From: Parabacteroides sp. PH5-46
Lineage (GTDB): Bacteria; Bacteroidota; Bacteroidia; Bacteroidales; Tannerellaceae
Direction: 5' to 3'
Length of the DNA stretch: 64,000 bases
NCBI RefSeq assembly: GCF_029892785.1
Contig: NZ_JARXXA010000005.1
Location: 1 to 64,000, forward strand
A model generated the notes under the pieces. That model had not been told where the DNA came from. It worked only from the letters and a program-made list of their open reading frames with translations, and did no database searches. This document shows, one piece after another, positions 26,695 through 34,023 of the stretch. Within the stretch, counting starts at the first letter, position 1, and each line of letters starts with the position of its first letter. Made by a program: the position numbers and the translations under genes.

Positions 26695-27969
26695 TTAATA
26701 TCTGTCTCCCCATAAGCGCTTCATCTGATCAATCAGCTTTTGCTCGGCGGGGTTGGGCTGACCTAGCCAGATCCTTTCGTCCTGCAACTCTGGTGGCAGG
26801 AAGTCTTGCTTAACAAAGTTGTTCTCATAACTATGAGCATACTTGTAATCTTTTCCATAATTTAATTCTTTCATTAATTTAGTTGGCGCATTCCTTAAGT
26901 GAAGCGGAACAGGCAAATTCCCGGTTTTTTCCACTAATTCTATCGCCCCGTCTATCGCCATATAGGCTGAGTTACTTTTGGGGCTTGTTGCCAGGTAGAT
27001 GGTCGTTTCCGCCAGGATGATCCTTCCTTCAGGCCATCCGATTTTTTTCAAGGCTTCAAAACAAGCATTAGCCAGTAATAGAGCATTCGGATTCGCTAAT
27101 CCGATATCTTCCGCTGCCGATATAAGCAACCTGCGGGCTATAAACTCCGGGTCTTCCCCACCGGCAACCATTCGTGCCAGCCAGTAAATCGCTGCATCCG
27201 GATCGCTTCCCCTTATCGACTTGATAAATGCAGATATGATATCGTAATGCATCTCTCCGCCTTTATCGTAAGCCGCCGGGTTCTCCTGCAAGCGTTCTAC
27301 TACTTTAGCATCCGTTATTTCAATGGTATTATTTCCTTCTTCAGCGCCTACTACAAGCTCCAGAATATTCAGTAGCTTGCGTGCATCCCCTCCTGAGTAG
27401 CGTAGTATGGCGTCTGTTTCCGTTAAAATAATCTCTCTTTCTTTCAGTAAGACATCTTCCTTCAGCACTTTGTGCAACAATGCCAGCAGGTCTTCCTTGT
27501 CTAGTGACTTTAATGTATATACCTGGCAGCGAGACAATAGCGGCCTGATCACTTCAAAGGAGGGATTCTCCGTAGTAGCGCCGATCAGGGTAACTACTCC
27601 CGTCTCTACAGCTCCCAGCAACGAATCCTGCTGTGACTTACTAAACCGATGAATCTCATCTATAAACAAGATAGGCGATACCGTATTAAAAAAACGGTTA
27701 GACTTGGCCTTGTCTATCACCTCTCTCACATCCTTTACACCAGAGCTAATGGCACTTAACGTATAGAAGGGGGCTTCCAGCTTATGGGAGATTATCTGTG
27801 CCAGGGTAGTTTTCCCTACTCCCGGAGGTCCCCACAATATAAAAGAAAGAACCCGCCCTGCATCAATCATTTTACGTAATACTGCCCCCTGTCCTACCAA
27901 ATGCTTTTGTCCGATATAATCATCCAGAGTCTTCGGACGCATTCTCTCCGCTAAAGGTTGACTCATCAT
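26695..27969 (-). CDS. rarA: Replication-associated recombination protein A (AAA+ ATPase)
   Basis: A 424-residue cytoplasmic AAA+ protein of the RarA/MgsA/WRNIP1 family that acts at stalled replication forks. It shows PLAERMRPKTLDDYIGQ (5-21), Walker A GPPGVGKTT (about 46-54), Walker B LFIDEIHRF (about 100-108), sensor I GATTENPSF, and a C-terminal tetramerisation domain with GEDPEFIARRLLISAAEDIG. Length is normal. It appears to be transcribed alone; an alternative start is the next Met codon. Confidence 0.95.
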   Translation of the reverse strand: MMSQPLAERMRPKTLDDYIGQKHLVGQGAVLRKMIDAGRVLSFILWGPPGVGKTTLAQIISHKLEAPFYTLSAISSGVKDVREVIDKAKSNRFFNTVSPILFIDEIHRFSKSQQDSLLGAVETGVVTLIGATTENPSFEVIRPLLSRCQVYTLKSLDKEDLLALLHKVLKEDVLLKEREIILTETDAILRYSGGDARKLLNILELVVGAEEGNNTIEITDAKVVERLQENPAAYDKGGEMHYDIISAFIKSIRGSDPDAAIYWLARMVAGGEDPEFIARRLLISAAEDIGLANPNALLLANACFEALKKIGWPEGRIILAETTIYLATSPKSNSAYMAIDGAIELVEKTGNLPVPLHLRNAPTKLMKELNYGKDYKYAHSYENNFVKQDFLPPELQDERIWLGQPNPAEQKLIDQMKRLWGDRY

Positions 27970-28219
27970 GCTACAAAAATCGTTTATTTTATTTAGTTTT
28001 CAAAGGATATATTCGGGAATTTTCACATGAAACGAATGTTTTAACAAATCGCATCTATCATATAGTCACCACATCATGCAAACTAAACACAAAACAAACT
28101 GAAATATAAAAATTTTAACGCAATTCAACCATCTATAATTGACATTTTGACACCTCGACATTACACTATTAAGCTTATCATGAGTGCCTTTGCCTTGCAA
28201 CAGAGCACATAAGTAAGTT

Positions 28220-28331
28220 GCTGGGTCACAACTGTAACCCACGTGGTTCACAGCTGTCGACCAGCTGGGTCACAACCGTCGACCAGCTGGGTCACAGCTG
28301 TCGACCACCAAATTCACAGTTGTGACCCAGC
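28220..28331. repeat. 22-bp repeat cluster inside a 16-bp inverted repeat
   Basis: GCTGGGTCACAACTGT (28220-28235) and its exact complement (28316-28331) enclose three tandem units of 21-22 bp (28243-28263, 28264-28285, 28286-28307), each with a GTCGACC core and an ACAGCTGT- or ACAACCGT-like centre. The surrounding gap (27970-28386) has no ORF I would support. It could be a repetitive extragenic palindrome or a protein-binding array. Confidence 0.7.
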
Positions 28332-28386
28332 AAAAATATGTCGCAGTTTATTTTTAACGACTACCTTCTCATGTAAGAAAAGATAT

Positions 28387-28394
28387 TATCTTTG
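28387..28394 (+). promoter_or_regulatory. -7 element of the DUF6377 regulator gene
   Basis: TATCTTTG matches TAnnTTTG, 27 bp before the ATG at 28422. It overlaps an upstream in-frame ATG (28392), which is why the later start is preferred. Confidence 0.55.
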
Positions 28395-28421
28395 CCGTTA
28401 TCTGTTTACCAATCTTTGCCA

Positions 28422-30026
28422 ATGAGAATTACTTGCATCATTATACTACTATTCTATATACTCAACGCGCAAGCTGCCCAGCCGGTGGATACGCTGCTTG
28501 CCGAATTGGACCATTATATTTACTTAAATGATTCTTACACTGAGGAAAAAGAACAGAAAATAGCCGATATTAAAAAGAACCTCGACCAGCCGTTTTCCAC
28601 TCAGGATAATTTGTTTGAGACATATATACAGTTGTTCGACGAATATAAATCCTACAAATACGACTCGGCTTACAGCTATGCCAACCGCTCATTGGAAATT
28701 GCCTTACAGGTAAAGAATCCCGTTTACAAGATTAAGTCGAACGAGGCTCTGGTGTTCTGCTTTCTCTCTTCGGGCTTGTTTAAAGAAGCCTTCGACATGA
28801 TGTCGTCTACAGACGTATCTACCGCCTCAACCGCCATCAAGCGAGAGCATTACAACCTATGGGCCCGCCTCTATTACGACATTGCCGATTATAATAATGA
28901 AGACCCCTTTCGCAGCGAATATATAGCGAAGGGGAATTTATACAGCGACTCGGTTTTACATATCCAGTCGATGCAGGATATAGACTGGTGGTACGCCTAC
29001 GGTTTGCAGCAACTGAAAAAAGAAAACTACCAACGCGCCATCGAAGCCTTTACTACATTAATTAATATAAAGGATATAGACGACCACCTGTATGCCATCA
29101 CGGCATCTACGATGGGTCATGCCTATTCGGCGGTAGGAAACAGGGAGCAGTCTAAGATATGCCTGATACAGGCGGCGATTGGCGACATTAAATCGGTAAC
29201 AAAGGAAACAACAGCCCTTCGCAACCTAGCGGTATTATTATACGAAGACGGGGATATACAACGGGCCAATAAATACATCAAGCTGGCACTGGATGATGCC
29301 AACTTCTACAATGCCAGGCATCGCAAACTAGAGATTGGCTCCATACTCCCGATCATTGAGCAGGAACGCTTTGAAGCCGTTGAGAAACAACGGAATGTAC
29401 TTATACTGTCGGTTATCTCCATCTCGCTATTATTCGTACTACTACTGGTGGCAACTGTTATTATCTACAAGCAAATCAAGCGGGTACGAAAGGCACGTAA
29501 AACCATTGGAGAGCAGAATGAGCAGTTGATACTGACAAACAATCAGCTAACGGAAGTAAGTAACATTAAAGACGAATACATCGGCTATTCCTTCTACATG
29601 AACTCTGGATATATAGACAAACTGGAAGGACTATACAAGCTGGTAAACAGGAAAATAGCCGCCCGTCAGTATGAAGACCTCCGTTCGTCCTTCAAGGAAT
29701 CAGACCTGCAAAAAGAACGGAAAAACATGTATTCATCCTTTGACGAAACCTTCCTGAAGCTATTCCCCAGCTTCATCCAAGCCTACAACAACCTCTTCCA
29801 GCCGGACGACCGGGTGATACCCGAAAACAGCAAAAGCCTGACCGCCGAAATGCGCATCTTCGCCCTGATCCGCTTAGGCATTTACGAAAGTGAACGAATC
29901 GCCCAATTTTTAAACTATTCTGTCAATACCATCAACACTTACAAGACAAAAGTGAAAAACAAATCCATCGTCCCCAACGAACAATTTGAACAAAAAATAA
30001 TGGAAATCCGCTCCGGGAAACAGTAA
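28422..30026 (+). CDS. DUF6377-type TPR membrane regulator
   Basis: A 534-residue protein with a signal peptide (MRITCIIILLFYILNAQA), helical TPR-like repeats (about 25-320), one transmembrane helix (about 324-350), a coiled-coil linker, and a cytoplasmic C-terminal region that ends in a helix-turn-helix-like segment (ERIAQFLNYSVNTINTYKTKVKNK, about 490-513). This is the build of DUF6377 proteins, which in Bacteroidales often neighbour surface-polysaccharide or SusCD genes and are taken to sense a periplasmic signal and bind DNA. Here it lies upstream of a recombinase and phase-variable surface genes, not directly beside the SusCD locus. Its target is unknown. Confidence 0.78.
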   Translation: MRITCIIILLFYILNAQAAQPVDTLLAELDHYIYLNDSYTEEKEQKIADIKKNLDQPFSTQDNLFETYIQLFDEYKSYKYDSAYSYANRSLEIALQVKNPVYKIKSNEALVFCFLSSGLFKEAFDMMSSTDVSTASTAIKREHYNLWARLYYDIADYNNEDPFRSEYIAKGNLYSDSVLHIQSMQDIDWWYAYGLQQLKKENYQRAIEAFTTLINIKDIDDHLYAITASTMGHAYSAVGNREQSKICLIQAAIGDIKSVTKETTALRNLAVLLYEDGDIQRANKYIKLALDDANFYNARHRKLEIGSILPIIEQERFEAVEKQRNVLILSVISISLLFVLLLVATVIIYKQIKRVRKARKTIGEQNEQLILTNNQLTEVSNIKDEYIGYSFYMNSGYIDKLEGLYKLVNRKIAARQYEDLRSSFKESDLQKERKNMYSSFDETFLKLFPSFIQAYNNLFQPDDRVIPENSKSLTAEMRIFALIRLGIYESERIAQFLNYSVNTINTYKTKVKNKSIVPNEQFEQKIMEIRSGKQ

Positions 30027-30036
30027 ACATTTAACA

Positions 30037-30088
30037 GCACGTACGCTGCGTCATATACGTGCCATTAAATACGAATTTATTATTTTTG
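30037..30088 (+). promoter_or_regulatory. Hairpin and -7 element before the recombinase gene
   Basis: GCACGTA (30037-30043) pairs with TACGTGC (30056-30062) to form a weak hairpin after the regulator gene. TATTTTTG at 30081-30088 matches TAnnTTTG, 35 bp before the recombinase start. Confidence 0.5.
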
Positions 30089-30122
30089 TAGATATCTATA
30101 TCTGTGAAAAAAACGATGTAAT

Positions 30123-31376
30123 ATGGCAACAATTGCGATTTTTCTGCGTCCTTCAGCGAAGGGGGCAGCTTTTCCGGGAAGTGTATATATCCGTGTAATT
30201 CATAGGCGGAAAGTATTAACTGTTACAACGCCTTACAGGCTGTATGTGGGGGAATGGGATGTTGGAAAAAGCCGGGTGGTGTTTCCGCCAGGGACAGAGG
30301 CATCCCGCAAAGCGTATCTGCGCGAGGCAGTCGAGAAGATCCGACAGGATTGGAAACACCTGCAGGAACATATCCTTCTGCTTGATTCAAAGGAAATTGC
30401 CTATACCGTATGTGATGTACTGGATATCCTGAGATATCGAAGTAGCAGGTGTATGTTGAAAGCTTATGCTAGCTGTAAGGCTACCGAACTTCAATTGCAA
30501 GGACGTGAGCGAACCGGTGAAGCCTACCTATCCGCCGCCCGCTCCCTACTAAGGTTCAACAATGGACGGGACATCCCCTTGTCAAACCTAGACGCCTCCC
30601 TGATGCGTCACTACGAAGCCTGGCTGAAAGGGGGCGGACGCTCGCTCAACACCGTCTCCTTTTACATGAGAAACCTCCGTGTATTATTGAACCGGGCAGT
30701 CAGTGAGGGATTGATTGAAAGCCCTGTCATAAACCCCTTCTCCCAAGTCTACACCGGGGTACAAACTACCCGCAAACGAGCCTTGAGTAAAGAAGAAATC
30801 AGGATATTAGACAAACTGGACTTTACACGTGATAATAAGGCTGAAAAGAATAGCGGTTTACGTCAGGCCTTGGATATCTTCTTGTTCTGCTTCCATGCAA
30901 GGGGCATGTCCTTTGTGGATGTGGCCTATCTGAAGAAGTCCGATGTGCGCGAAGGGCTTATCTCGTATATTAGGCGTAAGACAGGACAATTGCTCGAAAT
31001 CCGCATCACCCCTGCCATGCAAGCGCTTATCAACCGCTATACGGAAGTAACAGCAGGCAGCCCCTTCCTTTTCCCCCTGATACGGGAAGCGGACAAGCCT
31101 CTGAGGCGGCAGTATCTGTCGGCTCTGAGGCTACAGAACAGCCACCTCGACCGGATCGCCCGCATGGCAGGCCTGCAAAAGAAGCTCACAACGCATTGCA
31201 GCCGACACTCATGGGCAACGATAGCCAAAGGCGAACACCTCCCCCTCTGGGTTATCAGTGAGGGATTGGGGCATTCCAACGAGAAAACAACTTATGCTTA
31301 CCTCGCCTCCTTCGAGCAAACAGTGCTTGATAAAGCGGTAGAAAAGGTATCACGCGCCATAAAAAAAGCGGGCTAA
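30123..31376 (+). CDS. Tyrosine site-specific recombinase (probable DNA invertase)
   Basis: A 417-residue recombinase: an N-terminal arm-binding-like domain (about 1-95), a SAM-like core-binding domain (about 115-200) and a catalytic domain (about 220-410). The catalytic set is complete: R260 in FHARGMSF, K286 in RRKTGQ, H358 and R361 in HCSRH, H384 in GLGHS and the nucleophile Y393 in KTTYAYL. Such lone recombinases in Bacteroidales invert nearby promoters or cassettes. Immediately downstream lies a 24-bp inverted repeat pair around about 450 bp and two surface lipoprotein genes, so it is the natural candidate to act on that switch. A hairpin closes the gene and overlaps its stop. Confidence 0.9.
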   Translation: MATIAIFLRPSAKGAAFPGSVYIRVIHRRKVLTVTTPYRLYVGEWDVGKSRVVFPPGTEASRKAYLREAVEKIRQDWKHLQEHILLLDSKEIAYTVCDVLDILRYRSSRCMLKAYASCKATELQLQGRERTGEAYLSAARSLLRFNNGRDIPLSNLDASLMRHYEAWLKGGGRSLNTVSFYMRNLRVLLNRAVSEGLIESPVINPFSQVYTGVQTTRKRALSKEEIRILDKLDFTRDNKAEKNSGLRQALDIFLFCFHARGMSFVDVAYLKKSDVREGLISYIRRKTGQLLEIRITPAMQALINRYTEVTAGSPFLFPLIREADKPLRRQYLSALRLQNSHLDRIARMAGLQKKLTTHCSRHSWATIAKGEHLPLWVISEGLGHSNEKTTYAYLASFEQTVLDKAVEKVSRAIKKAG

Positions 31377-31388
31377 AAAAGGCCCGCT
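31367..31388 (+). terminator. Hairpin at the end of the recombinase gene
   Basis: AGCGGGC (31367-31373) pairs with GCCCGCT (31382-31388); the TAA stop is in the loop. There is no long T-run, so termination may be partial. Confidence 0.6.
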
Positions 31389-31429
31389 AATTGACAATTA
31401 TTCGTACGTTCTACAAGTATTTCTTAATC

Positions 31430-31453
31430 TCCCTCACTTGGTAAGTGATGGGG
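31430..31453 (+). repeat. Left inverted repeat of the switch
   Basis: A 24-bp sequence centred on CACTTGGTAAGTG, exactly complementary to 31859-31882. Bases on both sides of the repeat no longer pair, so 24 bp is the full length. Confidence 0.9.
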
Positions 31454-31483
31454 CTACAGGGGAAGTAATCCCGTAATCTGCTG

Positions 31484-31491
31484 CAAACGTA
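31484..31491 (-). promoter_or_regulatory. Outward-facing -7 element inside the invertible segment
   Basis: On the minus strand this reads TACGTTTG, an exact match to TAnnTTTG. A TTTG lies 26 bp further upstream, longer than the usual 19-21. Reading proceeds leftward across the inverted repeat into the end of the recombinase gene. Confidence 0.5.
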
Positions 31492-31596
31492 GCCCTTTCT
31501 TTCCGTACGGTTGTTAACAAAACCGTCCCATTGTTTAACAATAAGGTCTTTTGCATCAAAGACGCACAACCTTGATGAATTCCACGTAGAGGTAAA

Positions 31597-31687
31597 GCCG
31601 GAACGTGGGGAAGGAGAATATAACCTCCAAGTCCGCCCTCATCGAGGGCAGAGGAGAAGGACTGCATCCTATCCCCCACGTTCCGGC
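31597..31687. repeat. Nested inverted repeat inside the invertible segment
   Basis: GCCGGAACGTGGGG (31597-31610) is exactly complementary to 31674-31687. Between the arms lie AGTCC (31630-31634) with GGACT (31659-31663), and the hairpin GCCCTC-ATC-GAGGGC (31635-31649), so the RNA could fold into one branched rod. Confidence 0.65.
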
Positions 31688-31858
31688 CTATGGCCTGCAC
31701 ATGGGGTTAATCAACATCATACGTCTTCGACGCAGACATGCCATCCATTCAGAACGCGTATGTTTATAAGAAAGCTATTTTTACATACACAGAATATTCT
31801 TTTAGTTTATATATAAATAACTGTAAAACAGATAAAAGCACACACTACTTTCTCCGTC

Positions 31859-31882
31859 CCCCATCACTTACCAAGTGAGGGA
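31859..31882 (-). repeat. Right inverted repeat of the switch
   Basis: Exact complement of the left repeat. About 100 bp lie between it and the first lipoprotein gene, including a leader hairpin (CCGGA at 31904-31908 with TCCGG at 31931-31935). Confidence 0.9.
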
Positions 31883-31983
31883 AGAGGGGAAGGCTTGTAA
31901 AAGCCGGATGGATAGAGGGGTTTGCCCTCCTCCGGTTTGTGATAAATGTTATATTGATTATAAACCATTGACTATTAACACCA

Positions 31984-33984
31984 ATGAGAGAATGGAATGT
32001 TTTTCTATGTATTGTGCTGTGTAGCCTGCTATTCATGATGCCGGGCTGTAGCAGCGATGAAACCGTATTTTCTTCATCTCCCGAACAGGAAGGCGAAGGA
32101 ATAGTGACCTTTACACTACCCTTTACACAAAAAGGAGCTGTGTCTTACGCGATAGCCGGAGAGAGTGAGAATGAGCTTTCCGACCTTAGTATTTATATGT
32201 TTAATAATGACACCAAAACACTGGATCAAGTGTTTCGTACGAGTAAGAGCGAGATTGCGCTTGAAGGTTCGGGTGCAAACCAAACGGCCAAGATTAATGT
32301 AACAGGCAAAACGGGTACAAAAATCTTCTACTTTGTAGGTAATGGCGAAGGGCGCTCTGATGACCTGGCAAAGCTCAATGCAGGCGCCACCAAGGAATCG
32401 GACTTTATCGAGGCAATCACCGACAAACATGCCGATCCTCTGGCTACGCCGCTGCTGATGTCGGGCAAAACAACCATCACGGAAATAGCCACCCCCGGCA
32501 ATGTGCCCCTGGAGTTGGAAGTGAAACTCTTCCGCCGTGTAGTACGTTTGGATATAGACAACGACCCAAAAGAGTCCAACTTCGATGTAAAGAAGATCCT
32601 GGTTTCCAATGCCAAGCTGCGGGGTTACATCTTCGGCAATGCTACATCTAGCCCTGCAAAGACCATCGAGGAAGCCAACTATGAGCCTATCGAGATTTCG
32701 ACCAAAACGCCTCTGCCCCCCGAACGCCTGGATAGCGTCTTCTACCTCTACCCAACGACCATAGGAGCAGGCAAGACAGAGATCGCTCTGGAAGGTATCT
32801 TCAACGGCGAAACAAAGGTATACAACCTCAATATCGCTGACCTTCAAACCGTAGCCAACAAACGCTACATAATAAAGATAAAGAAAGTAGAACTGAACAA
32901 AATCGATGCAGCAATAACAGTAGTAGAGTGGGAAGAAGGAGGTGAACAGACAGCCAATCCCGAAACCGACCTGGTTACCTTCTCAGCCATAGACCATAGC
33001 GCAGTACCCGGAATCGTATGGACGGGAGATGAAACCTACGACCTGACAGGCGTAACCGCTGCAGGCAAACTGACCTTCACCACTACCTCTTTCAACGAAA
33101 AAGGTACAATAGCTGAAGTAAAATACAATCACGGAAACGCCTCTACCTACAGCGATTTAAAGATAAACACCCCAACTCCCGTATTAACCTACAGCAGCGC
33201 CTCCTACCAACAGGAATATGAAATAGATATCCCCAATATAAACGGAAGCAAAGTCCCTGTAGAAATGGAGATTACGCTTCGTAACGGAGCCAACCCCGAC
33301 CAGAAAAAGATTATTACACTGTATGTGAATCGCTATGCAGATACCAAGTTATATCCGGTAATGGTAGGGGGACTCTACTGGGCTCCAATCAATGTAGGTG
33401 CTACGGAGATAGGAACTACAACGGATGTAAAACATCATGGCTTATTATACCAATGGGGAAGAAGCTATATCGGCTTTATTTACGAATCAGGTATAAACCC
33501 AACAGATACTATAACAGGTCCGATGAGTGCAACAGATGCCATGTCGGGTAAAGGAAAGGGTAAGTTTATCACAGGAGCAGCTGCTACAAACTACGATTGG
33601 TTGACTCCTAAGAACAATAATCTTTGGAATGGAACGAATGCGCAAGGTCCTTGCCCCCAAGGTTGGCATGTTCCTACCAAGGCAGAGTTTGAAGGAATAT
33701 TTGAATTGTTTAAAAACAATAAGTTTGAGGACAGTCCTCGTTTATCATTGGTTAACGGAGGTCTGGAAGTGAAAGGCGACAATGGAACGGATATTCTCTA
33801 CCTACCTACTGTAGGGGTAAGGAGCAGCAATGGTCTGTCGATCAACCAAGGTGTTGACGGTGTATATTGGTCGTCTGATCATGAAGGTGTTCTCACCGTA
33901 CGGTTCCACTTCCTTTCGTCAGGCATGAATCTGGCAGGCAACTACCATACAATGGCTTACCCTGTACGCTGCGTGCAAGATTAG
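31984..33984 (+). CDS. Fimbrillin-like lipoprotein with C-terminal FISUMP domain (copy 1)
   Basis: A 666-residue surface lipoprotein. The signal peptide ends in a lipobox (MMPGC, Cys at about 22). The N-terminal half (about 35-320) is of the fimbrillin/Mfa type, with LSIYMFNNDTKTL, TGKTGTKIFYFVGNG and FYLYPT segments. A middle beta domain (about 335-450) follows, then a Fibrobacter-major-paralogue (FISUMP) domain: WAPINVGATEIG, YQWGR, CPQGWHVPTKAEF, VYWSSDHEG and the ending YPVRCVQD. FISUMP domains are thought to bind ligands at the cell surface. It is the first gene after the invertible segment, so its expression is probably phase-variable. Confidence 0.82.
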   Translation: MREWNVFLCIVLCSLLFMMPGCSSDETVFSSSPEQEGEGIVTFTLPFTQKGAVSYAIAGESENELSDLSIYMFNNDTKTLDQVFRTSKSEIALEGSGANQTAKINVTGKTGTKIFYFVGNGEGRSDDLAKLNAGATKESDFIEAITDKHADPLATPLLMSGKTTITEIATPGNVPLELEVKLFRRVVRLDIDNDPKESNFDVKKILVSNAKLRGYIFGNATSSPAKTIEEANYEPIEISTKTPLPPERLDSVFYLYPTTIGAGKTEIALEGIFNGETKVYNLNIADLQTVANKRYIIKIKKVELNKIDAAITVVEWEEGGEQTANPETDLVTFSAIDHSAVPGIVWTGDETYDLTGVTAAGKLTFTTTSFNEKGTIAEVKYNHGNASTYSDLKINTPTPVLTYSSASYQQEYEIDIPNINGSKVPVEMEITLRNGANPDQKKIITLYVNRYADTKLYPVMVGGLYWAPINVGATEIGTTTDVKHHGLLYQWGRSYIGFIYESGINPTDTITGPMSATDAMSGKGKGKFITGAAATNYDWLTPKNNNLWNGTNAQGPCPQGWHVPTKAEFEGIFELFKNNKFEDSPRLSLVNGGLEVKGDNGTDILYLPTVGVRSSNGLSINQGVDGVYWSSDHEGVLTVRFHFLSSGMNLAGNYHTMAYPVRCVQD

Positions 33985-34023
33985 AAATAAAAACATTGAA
34001 TATCAAATTTTAAACATAAAAAA

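Larger units (their letters stand above)
31430..31882. other. Putative invertible promoter segment
   Basis: Perfect 24-bp inverted repeats at 31430-31453 and 31859-31882 bound 405 bp of non-coding DNA between a tyrosine recombinase gene and a two-gene surface lipoprotein operon. Each repeat holds a small dyad, CACTT-GGT-AAGTG, as expected of two recombinase half-sites. The only exact TAnnTTTG element I find inside is on the minus strand at the left end, pointing to the recombinase; after inversion it would point to the lipoprotein genes from about 31821-31828. I read the present orientation as OFF. Confidence 0.75.

Noticed and set aside
28220-28331. CRISPR array
   Set aside because: The units are contiguous 21-22-bp repeats with no unique spacers, and no cas genes are near.
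31434-31816. Reading frames on both strands inside the invertible segment
   Set aside because: They run through the inverted repeats and the hairpins, have no recognisable domain, and have odd composition; the segment is better explained as non-coding switch DNA.
32116-32847. 243-residue minus-strand frame inside lipoprotein copy 1
   Set aside because: Shadow of the plus-strand gene; the plus frame has signal peptide, lipobox and two recognised domains.
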